A stretch of DNA of 42,106 nucleotides from Pontibacterium sp049603715. Lineage in GTDB: Bacteria; Pseudomonadota; Gammaproteobacteria; Pseudomonadales; Balneatricaceae. A program made the position numbers and the translations under genes. The stretch spans positions 1-42,106 of the forward strand of contig JBMYSW010000029.1 in NCBI GenBank assembly GCA_049603715.1, in the 5' to 3' direction. Below, one piece after another: positions 33,063 to 41,687 of the stretch. Below the pieces are notes generated by a model. That model made no database searches. It was not told the DNA's origin and saw only the letters and a list, made by a program, of their open reading frames with translations. Position 1 is the stretch's first letter, and every line of letters begins with the position of its first letter.

Positions 33063-34631
33063 TTACTGTGCAGGGTGCAAATGGCGTTTACGCAAGCCCA
33101 TTACAAGCAGCATCACACCATAAACCGCTAAACCAGCCACCACCAAAAGCGCCATCATGCCGATGCGCGACCACACATCCCAAACCAGCCACTGCTGTAG
33201 GCTCGGCGCAAGAAATAGCAGCACCGCCACCAAGGCTGCATTGGCCACCGCCATACGCAGTAACATTCGCCCCCAGCCAGATTGCCAGATAAACACGCCC
33301 TCTTTTCGCAAACCAAACAACAACAAGCCAGCATTCATAAAGGCACTCAGAGTTGTCGCCAACGCCAAGCCAACATGGTCTAACGGCCCGATTAGCAAGA
33401 GGTTAAACACCATATTGGCTACCGCGCATTGAATACCCACTTTGACGGGTGTTTTTGTGTCTTGGCGGGAGAAGAAGCCCGTGGCCAACACCTTAATGAG
33501 CATAAAGGCGATGACCCCAATCGCATAGGCCTGCAAGCTTAAGGACGCCATTTTGACATCAAGCTCAGTTAAAGCGCCGTAGTAGAACAAGGTCACCATC
33601 AGCGGCTGCGCCAAAATCAACAGAGCCAAAGCGGCAGGAATGGCAATTAATAAAACCATTCGCACGGCCCAATCAAGGGTTTTAGAAAACTCTTCAGGCG
33701 ACTTAGCAGCCACGGTACGTGAGAGCGAAGGCAAAATAACCGTCGCAATCGCGATACCAAACACCCCCAACGGCAGCTCAGCTAAGCGGTCAGAGTAGTA
33801 CAACCAAGACACGCTACCGGTTTGTAAAAACGACGCAAGCACGGTATCCAACAGCAAGTTAATTTGCGTGACCGACACACCAAACATTGCAGGCACCATT
33901 AAGGCTAAAATGCGCTTTACACCCGGATGACTGAACTGCAGCTTTGGTGCTCGCAGCATTTGAATTTGGGCCAAAAAGGGCAGCTGAAATAAAAACTGCA
34001 CCACACCTGCCATAGCCACACCCCACGCAAGGGCGAGCACAGGCGGGTCAAACTGAGGACTTAAAAAAAGCGCACACGAAATCAGTGAAACATTGAGCAA
34101 CACAGGCGTAAAGGCAGGTACAGCAAAACGACCATAACTGTTTAAGATGGCGCCACAAAGGGCGGTCATAGAAATTAGTGCAAGATAAGGAAAGGTGATA
34201 CGCAGCATAGTGACCGCAGCATCAAACTTCTCGCCCCCAGCCATATAAAACCCTGGGGCAAACAAGGCTGCCAGCAAGGGTGCGGCAATCATTGCCAAGA
34301 CTGTAATGGCGACAAGCACAGAGCCTAAACTACCCGCCACTGCAGACACCAGCAGCTGTACTTCTTTTTCGGAGCGCTGCGTTTTGTATTCGGTCAGTAC
34401 CGGCACAAAGGCTTGCGAAAAGGCTCCTTCTGCAAATAGGCGGCGCAAAAAGTTTGGAATTTTAAACGCCACAAAAAACGCATCAGCGGTACCACTGGCG
34501 CCAAAGTAATTGGCCACCACAATATCGCGCACCAAACCCAGCACCCGAGACAGCATGGTCATCACGCCCACTACGGCGCTTGAGCGCAATAAACTCGGTG
34601 CTTTTTTATCCACTGCAGTGCTCGATGTCAC
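33063..34631 (-). CDS. murJ: Lipid II flippase MurJ
   Basis: This inner-membrane flippase of the MOP superfamily moves lipid II across the membrane for peptidoglycan synthesis. The 522 residues contain about 14 hydrophobic segments. The N terminus LLRSSAVVGVMTMLSRVLGLVRDIVVANYFGASGTADAFFVAFKIPNFLRRLFAEGAFSQAFVPV is the family hallmark, including the essential Arg residues. The start is GTG at 34631 with AGGGAG 6 bases upstream. It is divergent from rpsT and upstream of ribF, the conserved order. Confidence 0.95.
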   Translation of the reverse strand: MTSSTAVDKKAPSLLRSSAVVGVMTMLSRVLGLVRDIVVANYFGASGTADAFFVAFKIPNFLRRLFAEGAFSQAFVPVLTEYKTQRSEKEVQLLVSAVAGSLGSVLVAITVLAMIAAPLLAALFAPGFYMAGGEKFDAAVTMLRITFPYLALISMTALCGAILNSYGRFAVPAFTPVLLNVSLISCALFLSPQFDPPVLALAWGVAMAGVVQFLFQLPFLAQIQMLRAPKLQFSHPGVKRILALMVPAMFGVSVTQINLLLDTVLASFLQTGSVSWLYYSDRLAELPLGVFGIAIATVILPSLSRTVAAKSPEEFSKTLDWAVRMVLLIAIPAALALLILAQPLMVTLFYYGALTELDVKMASLSLQAYAIGVIAFMLIKVLATGFFSRQDTKTPVKVGIQCAVANMVFNLLLIGPLDHVGLALATTLSAFMNAGLLLFGLRKEGVFIWQSGWGRMLLRMAVANAALVAVLLFLAPSLQQWLVWDVWSRIGMMALLVVAGLAVYGVMLLVMGLRKRHLHPAQ

Positions 34632-34750
34632 GCTTTACTCCCTTATCCCAACACAGGCCTACTCGCCGTTAAAAATTAAGCGCTCAGCTCTTTTCAACCT
34701 TATAGGCGCAGCATTCTACCCTAAAACCCCAGAAAAATACGCCACATTAG

Positions 34751-34779
34751 TTGACATCATGCCAACAAACATGAATAAT
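34751..34779 (+). promoter_or_regulatory. rpsT promoter P1
   Basis: TTGACA (34751-34756), 17-base spacer, AATAAT (34774-34779) match consensus at 11 of 12 positions. Transcription would start near 34786, about 63 bases before the rpsT start. Confidence 0.75.
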
Positions 34780-34794
34780 CTCGCGTCTCGAATT

Positions 34795-34823
34795 TTGGTG
34801 TATTTAACCAAATATTTTATTCT
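34795..34823 (+). promoter_or_regulatory. Possible second rpsT promoter P2
   Basis: TTGGTG (34795-34800), 17-base spacer, TATTCT (34818-34823). Matches are weaker than in P1. In E. coli rpsT also has two tandem promoters, so the arrangement is plausible. Confidence 0.4.
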
Positions 34824-34848
34824 AAACTAACGTTTAAGGAGTCGGACT

Positions 34849-35115
34849 GTGGCAAATTCCGCAGGATCTCGTAAACGCGCACGCCAGGCGGAAAAGCGTC
34901 GCCAGCACAACGCTAGCCTGCGCTCCATGGTGCGTACTTACGTCAAGAAAGTAAGCGCAGCAATTGAAGCCGGTGATTACGCAGCTGCAACTGAAGCTTT
35001 CAAAGTAGCTCAACCTATTTTGGACAGCTCAGTAAACAAAGGCATCTTCAGCAAAGCTAAAGTTGCTCGCAGCAAAAGCCGCATGAACGCGCGCATCAAA
35101 GCACTTGCTGCTTAA
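34849..35115 (+). CDS. rpsT: 30S ribosomal protein S20
   Basis: The small, highly basic protein of 88 residues binds 16S rRNA early in 30S assembly. NSAGSRKRARQAEKRRQHNASLRSMVRTYVKK is typical, and the C-terminal KGIFSKAKVARSKSRMNARIKALA matches. The start is GTG at 34849 with AAGGAG 7 bases before it. rpsT mRNA in E. coli starts with UUG and is self-regulated, so a weak start codon is in line with the family. Confidence 0.96.
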   Translation: MANSAGSRKRARQAEKRRQHNASLRSMVRTYVKKVSAAIEAGDYAAATEAFKVAQPILDSSVNKGIFSKAKVARSKSRMNARIKALAA

Positions 35116-35132
35116 TTTGCATTAACGTGCAT

Positions 35133-35160
35133 CAAAAAACCGGCCTAGGCCGGTTTTTTT
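35133..35160. terminator. Bidirectional terminator of rpsT
   Basis: AAAAAACCGGCC meets GGCCGGTTTTTTT around the palindrome centre CCTAGG. It has A and T runs on both sides. It ends rpsT and can also stop minus-strand transcripts that pass the proB terminator. Confidence 0.93.
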
Positions 35161-35211
35161 GTGCCTGCAATTTAGATAAAACACCCGACCTTCTCGCAAA
35201 CTTACAAGCAC

Positions 35212-35236
35212 AAAAAAGGCGAGCCTTAAGCCCGCC
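35212..35236 (-). terminator. Intrinsic terminator of proB
   Basis: On the minus strand GGCGGGCTTAAGGCTCGCC forms an 8-bp stem with wobble pairs, followed by TTTTTTG (complement of 35212-35217). It lies about 43 bases past the proB stop. Confidence 0.85.
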
Positions 35237-35278
35237 TCTGACATACCACTTTCAGCTCACAAGAGCAGTAGCACCTAA

Positions 35279-36406
35279 CTAGTTAGCCAACGCCAAGTTG
35301 TTGCGATGTACCAGCTCTTGCTCACCCATAAAGCCCAACTCAGCAACAATCTGACTACTCGGCTTACCAATGATCTTACGCGCATCTTCGATACCGTAAT
35401 TCACCAAGCCACGCGCAATAATTTCGCCCTGATCATTCATTAGCAGCACCATTTCACCACGTGAAAAGCCACCACTCACCGAGCGAACACCCGCTGGCAA
35501 CAAGCTCTTACCACCCTCAACCAAAGCCTTAACCGCCCCCTGATCAAGCACAAGCACACCACGCGCCTGTAAGTGACCCGCAATCCACTGCTTGCGCGCA
35601 GCTTCTGGTGGCTGATCTGGCTCTAAGCGAGTACCTACCGACTCACCCGCGCGCAAACGCATCAGCAAGTCAGCTTCTCGACCACTCGCAATCACTGTCG
35701 TCGCGCCAGAGCGCGCCGCTAACTTAGCCGCCCGTACTTTCGTTGCCATACCACCACGACCCAAGCGACCACCGCCACCGGCCATTTCAGCAAGCGCCGG
35801 ATCACCGGCACGACCCAGCTCAATAAACTTAGCATTTGGGTTTTGGCGAGGGTCCGCTTCGTACAAGCCGCGCTGATCCGTCAAAATCACCAAGGCATCC
35901 GCCTCAATCAGGTTGGCCACCAAGGCAGCCAAGGTGTCATTGTCGCCAAAGCGAATTTCACTGGTGACTACGGTGTCGTTTTCATTAACCACCGGCACCA
36001 CACCTAACTCAAGCAGCTCAGCTAACGTCGCTTTTGCATTTAGGTAGCGCTTGCGATTTGAGTGATCTTCGTGGGTCAACAGAATTTGTGCAGTTAGGGT
36101 ATCGTGCGCCTGAAAGCAAGCCTCATAGGCTTGCACCAAGCCCATTTGCCCTACCGCCGCCGCAGCCTGCAACTTAAACACCTCGCTTGGGCGATCATGC
36201 CAACCCAAGCGTGTCATCCCCTCAGCAACAGAACCAGAAGACACCAAAACCAGTTCGATACCTTGCTGACGCAACTTAGCCAACTGCTCGACCCAGTGAG
36301 CAATCGCTTCGCGATCCAAACCTTGGCCATCATTGGTAAGCAGCGCACTGCCAATTTTTACAACCCAACGCTTACCTTGGGTGAGCTGCTTTGACTCAGG
36401 AACCAC
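35279..36406 (-). CDS. proB: Glutamate 5-kinase
   Basis: The enzyme phosphorylates glutamate in the first step of proline synthesis and is feedback-inhibited by proline. The amino acid kinase domain begins RWVVKIGSALLTNDGQGLD and has VVSSGSVAEGM, VPVVNENDTV and GGGGRLGRGGMATKVRAAK. A C-terminal PUA domain runs from about residue 280 (RGVLVLDQGAVKAL...GEIIARGLVNYG). The length, 375 residues, is full. The start is GTG at 36406 with GAGG 6 bases upstream. It follows obg by about 42 bases, probably in one operon. Confidence 0.95.
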   Translation of the reverse strand: MVPESKQLTQGKRWVVKIGSALLTNDGQGLDREAIAHWVEQLAKLRQQGIELVLVSSGSVAEGMTRLGWHDRPSEVFKLQAAAAVGQMGLVQAYEACFQAHDTLTAQILLTHEDHSNRKRYLNAKATLAELLELGVVPVVNENDTVVTSEIRFGDNDTLAALVANLIEADALVILTDQRGLYEADPRQNPNAKFIELGRAGDPALAEMAGGGGRLGRGGMATKVRAAKLAARSGATTVIASGREADLLMRLRAGESVGTRLEPDQPPEAARKQWIAGHLQARGVLVLDQGAVKALVEGGKSLLPAGVRSVSGGFSRGEMVLLMNDQGEIIARGLVNYGIEDARKIIGKPSSQIVAELGFMGEQELVHRNNLALAN

Positions 36407-36448
36407 AGACTACCTCAAACCTACAAAAACAAAGACTTAGGCACGCAA

Positions 36449-37648
36449 TTAGTCGCGCACCCATTCAACCTCTACATCGTAATCATCGTCATCAAAGTCT
36501 TCAACATCATCCATCTCATCTCCTTTCAGAGAGCGACGGTATTGACGCAATGCTTCAATACGCTCACGCGCTTCACGATCAATGGTCAGACGCGTTTCTT
36601 GCTCTTGCTCAATCAGCTCAGGATTCTCAAGCGCCGCTTCTGCACGCTCATCTAAGAATACCTGCAAGTCTTGCACAAGCGCTTGCGTCCCCTGACTAGA
36701 AATCGCAGAGATACGATAGACAGGACCTTCCCAATTCAGCGCATCAATGACCGCTTGGCAACGCTCATCCGCCTCTTCTTCTGGCACCATATCCAGCTTA
36801 TTCAACACCAACCAACGCGGTTGATCCGCAAGCGTCGGGCTAAAGTTGGTTAGCTCTTCCACTGCTACACGAGCAGCTTCAGCTGGTGTCACCTCATCCC
36901 ACGGCGCCATATCCACAAGATGCAACAAGATGCGATTTCGCGCCAAGTGACGCAAAAACTGAATACCCAAGCCCGCACCTTCAGATGCACCTTCGATGAT
37001 GCCCGGAATATCCGCAATCACAAAGCTGCGATGACGCTCAGTACTCACCACACCCAAGTTAGGCGTTAGCGTAGTAAACGGGTAACCCGCCACCTTTGGC
37101 TTCGCAGAAGACACAGAGCGAATAAATGTCGACTTACCTGCATTTGGCAAACCTAGCAAACCTACATCCGCTAGCACCTTAAGCTCTAGCTTTAGGTTAC
37201 GCGTTTCACCCAAGGAACCATTCGTGGTTTGACGTGGCGCACGGTTCACACTGCTTTTGTAACGCGTGTTGCCCAAGCCATGGAAACCACCCTGAGCTAC
37301 TTTCGCGCGCACACCCACTTCAGTTAAGTCCGCCAACACTTCTTCAGTGTCTTGGTCAACAACGGTCGTACCTACCGGCACCTTTAAGATAAGGTCTTCA
37401 CCCTTTGCACCAGTACAGTTACGACCCATGCCATTTTGGCCGTTTTGCGCTTTGTAACGCTTGGTAAAGCGAAAGTCGATTAAGGTGTTTAAGCCCTCGT
37501 CAGCCTCAAGCCATACTGAGCCACCATCACCACCGTCGCCACCATCTGGGCCACCCTTGGGAATAAATTTTTCACGGCGAAAGCTCATACAGCCGTTACC
37601 ACCTTTACCGGCTTCAACGGTGATGGATGCTTCATCGACAAATTTCAT
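36449..37648 (-). CDS. obg: GTPase Obg (CgtA)
   Basis: This essential GTPase acts in 50S ribosome assembly and the stringent response. The Gly-rich Obg fold starts MKFVDEASITVEAGKGGNGCMSFRREKFIPKGGPDGGDGG. The G domain has GLPNAGKSTF, DIPGIIEGASEGAGLGIQFLRH and NKLD. An acidic C-terminal tail (MDDVEDFDDDDYDVEVEW) is typical of proteobacterial ObgE. I use the ATG at 37648, which has GGGGGA upstream and begins MKFVDEA; the GTG/ATG frame to 37660 adds four unneeded residues. The length is 399 residues. It lies downstream of rpmA beyond a terminator hairpin. Confidence 0.96.
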   Translation of the reverse strand: MKFVDEASITVEAGKGGNGCMSFRREKFIPKGGPDGGDGGDGGSVWLEADEGLNTLIDFRFTKRYKAQNGQNGMGRNCTGAKGEDLILKVPVGTTVVDQDTEEVLADLTEVGVRAKVAQGGFHGLGNTRYKSSVNRAPRQTTNGSLGETRNLKLELKVLADVGLLGLPNAGKSTFIRSVSSAKPKVAGYPFTTLTPNLGVVSTERHRSFVIADIPGIIEGASEGAGLGIQFLRHLARNRILLHLVDMAPWDEVTPAEAARVAVEELTNFSPTLADQPRWLVLNKLDMVPEEEADERCQAVIDALNWEGPVYRISAISSQGTQALVQDLQVFLDERAEAALENPELIEQEQETRLTIDREARERIEALRQYRRSLKGDEMDDVEDFDDDDYDVEVEWVRD

Positions 37649-37699
37649 AAAATCCCCCAAAGATTCTTTCTACAACCCAAAATAGCATGGGCCACAAAC

Positions 37700-37729
37700 A
37701 AAAAAACTCCGCACTAGGGCGGAGTTTTT
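37700..37729. terminator. Terminator hairpin between rpmA and obg
   Basis: AACTCCGC (37705-37712) pairs with GCGGAGTT (37719-37726), flanked by an A run and a T run. On the minus strand it follows rpmA and precedes obg, so obg expression by read-through is probably reduced. Confidence 0.88.
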
Positions 37730-37746
37730 ATGGTTTAAAAGCCAAA

Positions 37747-38004
37747 TTAAGCAGGTACGATAGTTACGTACTTACGCTTGTATGGACCTTTAACTTCAAA
37801 CTTAACAACGCCGTCTGCAGTAGCAAACAAAGTGTGGTCACGACCACAACCAACGTTTGGGCCAGCGTGGAACTTAGTACCACGTTGACGAACTAGGATG
37901 TTACCCGCTAGTACAGCCTGACCACCGAATCGCTTAACACCAAGGCGTTTTGATTCAGAATCACGACCGTTTCGAGTAGAGCCTGCGGCCTTCTTGTGAG
38001 CCAT
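37747..38004 (-). CDS. rpmA: 50S ribosomal protein L27
   Basis: The 85-residue protein sits near the peptidyl-transferase centre. The sequence begins MAHKKAAGSTRNGRDSESKRLGVKRFGGQ and continues AGNILVRQRGTKFHAGPNVGCGRDHTLFATADGVVKF, a textbook L27. AGGAG precedes the ATG by 7 bases. It is 24 bases downstream of rplU. The start lacks the Firmicutes-type N-terminal pre-sequence. Confidence 0.97.
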   Translation of the reverse strand: MAHKKAAGSTRNGRDSESKRLGVKRFGGQAVLAGNILVRQRGTKFHAGPNVGCGRDHTLFATADGVVKFEVKGPYKRKYVTIVPA

Positions 38005-38028
38005 TATCTATCTCCTATTCGGTATTAC

Positions 38029-38340
38029 TTAGGCAGAGATGCCAGTAATTTTAACTTCAGTAAACCACTGACGGTGGCCCTGACGTTTCATGTGATGCTT
38101 ACGACGCTTGAACTTAAGGATCGTAACTTTTTTGCCGCGGCCGTGAGCAACAACTTCAGCTGTTACTTTCGCGCCTTCAACAACAGGTGCGCCGATTTTT
38201 ACGTCGTCGCCGTTAGCAACTAGCAATACACGATCGAAGTCAACACTTGCGCCTTGATCAGCAGAAAGCTTCTCTAGCTTCAAAGTTTGACCTTCTTTAA
38301 CACGGTACTGTTTGCCGCCACTTACAATTACTGCGTACAT
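38029..38340 (-). CDS. rplU: 50S ribosomal protein L21
   Basis: The 103-residue protein binds 23S rRNA. MYAVIVSGGKQYRVKEGQTLKLEKL is the canonical start, and KRRKHHMKRQGHRQWFTEVKITGI the canonical end. The ATG at 38340 has GGAG 7 bases upstream; the longer frame to 38364 has no support. It is the first gene of the rplU-rpmA pair, with a strong promoter 150 bases upstream. Confidence 0.97.
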   Translation of the reverse strand: MYAVIVSGGKQYRVKEGQTLKLEKLSADQGASVDFDRVLLVANGDDVKIGAPVVEGAKVTAEVVAHGRGKKVTILKFKRRKHHMKRQGHRQWFTEVKITGISA

Positions 38341-38486
38341 GAGTATTCTCCAAATTAAGATCACCCGGCTACTGAAACAAAACCTATTTCTAATGGACTA
38401 AAGTAATCGTAGGAACGCTTAAAAGCGTAAACCTTTACCACAACCATATAATAGGGAGCATAAGATGGGGTGAACCAAGGCGCGCA

Positions 38487-38515
38487 ATTATATAGAAAGG
38501 CCAACTTTTGCGCAA
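38487..38515 (-). promoter_or_regulatory. Promoter of rplU-rpmA
   Basis: On the minus strand TTGCGC (38515-38510), 17-base spacer, TATAAT (38492-38487, perfect). Transcription would begin near 38480, leaving a leader of about 140 bases before rplU that could hold a ribosomal-protein binding site. Confidence 0.75.
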
Positions 38516-38587
38516 TACAACAGAGAGCCAAATAAACAATTAGTTCGACAAAGCGGCGAATTATTGACCAAACAGAGGGTCGCTTCC

Positions 38588-38616
38588 TTGACACTGCTAC
38601 AGCAGACACCTAGCAT
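38588..38616 (+). promoter_or_regulatory. Promoter of ispB
   Basis: TTGACA (38588-38593), 17-base spacer, TAGCAT (38611-38616). Transcription would begin near 38623, giving a short leader of about 27 bases. No Shine-Dalgarno-like sequence is seen before the ispB ATG. The 309-base rplU-ispB gap thus holds two divergent promoters and no gene. Confidence 0.6.
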
Positions 38617-38649
38617 GCGCCCATAACTCATCTTAAGCCCCATTTATAC

Positions 38650-39618
38650 ATGCAACCACATCAGCTTAATCCACTTATTACACCGCAGTTCGACGCGGTT
38701 AGCGACTACATCATCAACAACCTTGGCTCAAACGTTCCTTTGGTTGAAGACATTGGCCACTACATTGTCGAAAGCGGCGGCAAGCGGTTACGCCCATTGC
38801 TGGTCTTATTGAGTGCCAACGCCACCCAATACAAGGGCGAGCAACACATCCCTTTGGCGGCGATTATTGAATTTATTCACACAGCCACCCTGCTACACGA
38901 CGACGTGGTTGACGAGTCCGACATGCGTCGTGGCAAAGACACAGCCAACGCTCGCTGGGGCAACCCAACCAGCGTATTGGTGGGTGACTTTTTATACTCG
39001 CGCGCGTTTCAGATTCTTGTAGAAATTGGCAGCATGGACATTATGCAAGTGGTCTCCCATGCCACCAACATCATTGCCGAAGGCGAAGTACTACAACTAC
39101 TCAACTGCAAAAACCCAGATACAACTGAAGATGACTATATGAAGGTCATCATGGGTAAAACAGCCATGCTGTTTGAGGCCGCTACCGAGTCGGGCGCTAT
39201 TTTGGCCAATGCCCCTGCTGCAGAGCAAGAAGCCTTAAAGCTGTACGGCCGCCATTTAGGCATTGCCTTCCAGCTGATTGACGACGTGATGGATTACCTT
39301 TCAAGCGCCGAAGAAATGGGCAAGAATGTGGGTGACGACCTCGCCGAAGGCAAACCTACACTGCCGCTTATTTTTGCCATGCGCGAAGGCGATGAGACAC
39401 AACGCAAACTCATCCGCAAAGCCATTCGCAAAGGCGGCTTAGAGGACCTTGACCCAGTCATGGCTGCCGTTACAGCGACTGGCGCCATTGAGTACACTCA
39501 AAACAAAGCCAATGAGCATGCCGACCTTGCCATTCAGGCACTTAACGCACTCCAAGACTCTAGCTTTAAAGACACCCTCATCCAATTGGCGCACCTCGCT
39601 GCCAATCGCAGCGCCTAA
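38650..39618 (+). CDS. ispB: Octaprenyl diphosphate synthase
   Basis: This trans-prenyltransferase makes the polyprenyl side chain of ubiquinone or menaquinone. The first Asp-rich motif is LLHDDVVDESDMRRG and the second is QLIDDVMDYLSSAEEMGKNVGDDLAEGKPTLP. GGKRLRPLLVLL is the substrate-binding region. The length is 322 residues, like E. coli IspB (323). The chain length made cannot be read with certainty from sequence. It is divergent from rplU, a conserved pair. Confidence 0.95.
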   Translation: MQPHQLNPLITPQFDAVSDYIINNLGSNVPLVEDIGHYIVESGGKRLRPLLVLLSANATQYKGEQHIPLAAIIEFIHTATLLHDDVVDESDMRRGKDTANARWGNPTSVLVGDFLYSRAFQILVEIGSMDIMQVVSHATNIIAEGEVLQLLNCKNPDTTEDDYMKVIMGKTAMLFEAATESGAILANAPAAEQEALKLYGRHLGIAFQLIDDVMDYLSSAEEMGKNVGDDLAEGKPTLPLIFAMREGDETQRKLIRKAIRKGGLEDLDPVMAAVTATGAIEYTQNKANEHADLAIQALNALQDSSFKDTLIQLAHLAANRSA

Positions 39619-39751
39619 TTTTAGCGCCGTTTACATGGGCAGCTTGGCAATATCACCAGCTCGCCCGTGTTTTACCTCAAAAACCCACGTCAAAATGACC
39701 AAATTGTGCATTTAAAGCACCGTAATCCGTGCCTCATGGGCCGCAAAACGG

Positions 39752-39757
39752 TATAAT
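39752..39757 (+). promoter_or_regulatory. -10 element upstream of fabA
   Basis: A perfect TATAAT lies 45 bases before the fabA ATG. The -35 region is poor, which fits a promoter that needs an activator such as FadR, but no operator is recognised. Confidence 0.4.
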
Positions 39758-39801
39758 CACGCGCAATTAGAAAAAAGAAAATGTTGGTATACGGGCATCA
39801 A

Positions 39802-40317
39802 ATGACAAAACCTTCTTCCTTTACACGCGACGAACTTTTACAGTGCGGCCACGGCGAAATGTTTGGCCATGGCAATGCACGTCTTCCTATTGGCAACATG
39901 TTGATGATGGACCGCATCGTTTCAATTACTGAAGACGGCGGCGAATTCGGCAAAGGCGAAATCATTGCTGAACTCGACATCAACCCAGACCTATGGTTTT
40001 TTGCTTGCCACTTTGAAGAAGATCCAGTGATGCCAGGCTGCCTAGGCCTAGACGCCATGTGGCAAATCGTTGGCTTCTTCCTTGGTTGGAAGGGCAACAA
40101 AGGTCGCGGTCGTGCACTAGGTTCTGGCGAAGTAAAATTCTTTGGCCAAGTACTTCCTACTGCCAAAAAAGTGACTTACCACGTTCAGCTTAAGCGCGTT
40201 ATCGAGCGCAAGCTTGTGATGGGTATCGCTGACGCTACCATGTCAGTAGACGGTCGCGAAATTTACAGCGCGAAAGACTTACGTGTTGGCTTGTTCACTT
40301 CAACTGACGACTTCTAA
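39802..40317 (+). CDS. fabA: 3-hydroxydecanoyl-ACP dehydratase/isomerase FabA
   Basis: The enzyme dehydrates 3-hydroxydecanoyl-ACP and isomerises trans-2- to cis-3-decenoyl-ACP, the branch point to unsaturated fatty acids. Catalytic His70 (FFACHFEEDPVMPGC) and Asp84 (LGLDAMWQ) sit at the same numbers as in E. coli. I start at the ATG at 39802 (MTKPSSFTRDELL), giving 171 residues as in Pseudomonas FabA; the ATG at 39781 would add seven residues. No strong ribosome site is seen. It pairs with fabB 101 bases downstream. Confidence 0.95.
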   Translation: MTKPSSFTRDELLQCGHGEMFGHGNARLPIGNMLMMDRIVSITEDGGEFGKGEIIAELDINPDLWFFACHFEEDPVMPGCLGLDAMWQIVGFFLGWKGNKGRGRALGSGEVKFFGQVLPTAKKVTYHVQLKRVIERKLVMGIADATMSVDGREIYSAKDLRVGLFTSTDDF

Positions 40318-40362
40318 ACACTGGGCTCCAGTGGTCGGTTAAAGTAACAACCAACTCAATAG

Positions 40363-40404
40363 TGCTTAGGTTAGAACATAACCTAAGCATTTCTTTTAAA
40401 AGAA
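40363..40404 (+). promoter_or_regulatory. Long hairpin and palindrome between fabA and fabB
   Basis: TGCTTAGGTTA (40363-40373) pairs perfectly with TAACCTAAGCA (40379-40389), loop GAACA, followed by TTTCTTTT. The following bases TTCTTTTAAAAGAA (40391-40404) form a 14-base palindrome. The first part looks like an intrinsic terminator or attenuator; it would tune fabB relative to fabA. The palindrome could be a protein-binding site. Both roles are inferred. Confidence 0.6.
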
Positions 40405-40418
40405 TAGAGAGGTATCAC

Positions 40419-41636
40419 ATGCGTCGGGTCGTTGTTACCGGTATGGGTATTGTGTCTTGCTTGGGCACAAACAAAGAATCAGTACTTAGCTCACTTCAAA
40501 ATGGCAAGTCTGGTATTAGCTTTCAAGAAGACTACAAAGAACGCGGCTTCCGCAGCCACGTTGCAGGCAGCATTGACATCGATTTCTCTGAAAAAATCGA
40601 TCGCAAATTGCTTCGCTTTATGGGCGACGCTGCTGCTTACACCTACATCTCAATGCAAGAAGCGATTGAAGATGCAGGCCTTACCCCAGAGCAAGTATCT
40701 AACGAACGCACCGGCCTAGTTGTAGGTTCTGGCGGCGCATCTGCAGCTAACATTGTTGAAAGCGCAGACATCACTCGCGAAAAAGGCGTTAAGCGTGTTG
40801 GCCCTTACCGCGTAACCCGCACCATGGGCTCTACTGCCTCTGCTTGTTTGGCAACGCCATTCAAAATTCGCGGTGTAAACTACTCTATTACTTCTGCATG
40901 TGCGACCAGCGCACACTGTATCGGTAACGCGATTGAGCAAATCCAACTTGGCAAGCAAGACATCGTATTTGCAGGTGGCGGTGAAGAACTTCACTGGGCA
41001 CAAACTGCAATGTTTGATGCCATGGGCGCTTTGTCTAGCAAGTACAACGAAACACCAGAACAAGCTTCACGTGCATACGACGCAAACCGCGATGGTTTCG
41101 TTATTGCTGGCGGCGCCGGTGTATTGGTTGTTGAAGAACTAGAGCACGCTTTGGCGCGTGGCGCTAAAATCTACGCTGAGCTTGTAGGCTACGGCGCAAC
41201 TTCTGACGGCTACGACATGGTTGCACCGTCTGGCGAAGGCGCGATGCGTTGCATGCAGCAAGCAATGAGCACTGTTGAAGGCGATATCGACTACATCAAC
41301 GCTCACGGTACCTCAACACCTGCAGGCGACATGCAAGAGCTTAAAGCAATGAAAGACACCTTTGGCGACAACATGCCAAAAGTAAGCTCTACTAAGTCTT
41401 TGTCTGGTCACTCTTTGGGTGCAGCGGGCGTACAAGAAGCGATTTACTGCCTACTTATGCAAGAAAACAACTTCATCTGTGCATCTGCAAACATCGATAC
41501 AATCGATCCAGCAGCAGAAGGCCTACCTATCGTAACTGAACGTCAAGACAACGTTGATCTACAACGCGTAATGTCTAACAGCTTTGGTTTTGGCGGCACT
41601 AACGCAACGCTAGTATTCCAAAAATACTCTGCGTAA
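40419..41636 (+). CDS. fabB: 3-oxoacyl-ACP synthase I FabB
   Basis: This condensing enzyme elongates acyl-ACP, including the cis-3-decenoyl intermediate made by FabA. The Cys-His-His triad is complete: Cys161 (TSACATSAH), His296 (INAHGTSTPAGD) and His331 (LSGHSLGAAG). The length is 405 residues, like E. coli FabB (406). I start at the ATG at 40419 (MRRVVVTGMGIVSCLG) with AGAGAGG 7 bases upstream; an ORF start at 40362 lies inside the hairpin and is not used. Confidence 0.96.
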   Translation: MRRVVVTGMGIVSCLGTNKESVLSSLQNGKSGISFQEDYKERGFRSHVAGSIDIDFSEKIDRKLLRFMGDAAAYTYISMQEAIEDAGLTPEQVSNERTGLVVGSGGASAANIVESADITREKGVKRVGPYRVTRTMGSTASACLATPFKIRGVNYSITSACATSAHCIGNAIEQIQLGKQDIVFAGGGEELHWAQTAMFDAMGALSSKYNETPEQASRAYDANRDGFVIAGGAGVLVVEELEHALARGAKIYAELVGYGATSDGYDMVAPSGEGAMRCMQQAMSTVEGDIDYINAHGTSTPAGDMQELKAMKDTFGDNMPKVSSTKSLSGHSLGAAGVQEAIYCLLMQENNFICASANIDTIDPAAEGLPIVTERQDNVDLQRVMSNSFGFGGTNATLVFQKYSA

Positions 41637-41644
41637 TGACTAGC

Positions 41645-41668
41645 TAGAGGGCCCTGCCCTCTTAGCTT
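41645..41668 (+). repeat. Hairpin directly after fabB
   Basis: AGAGGGC pairs with GCCCTCT around CCT. An outer AGCT/AGCT pair extends it past a single bulged T. It begins within about 10 bases of the fabB stop. It has no T run and may protect the fabB mRNA 3' end. Confidence 0.5.
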
Positions 41669-41687
41669 TCGCTATTAGCGAAGACAC

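Noticed and set aside
38361..38609. Open frame of 82 codons on the minus strand between rplU and ispB
   Set aside because: Composition is unlike a real protein here, it covers the divergent promoters of rplU and ispB, and no ribosome site is seen.
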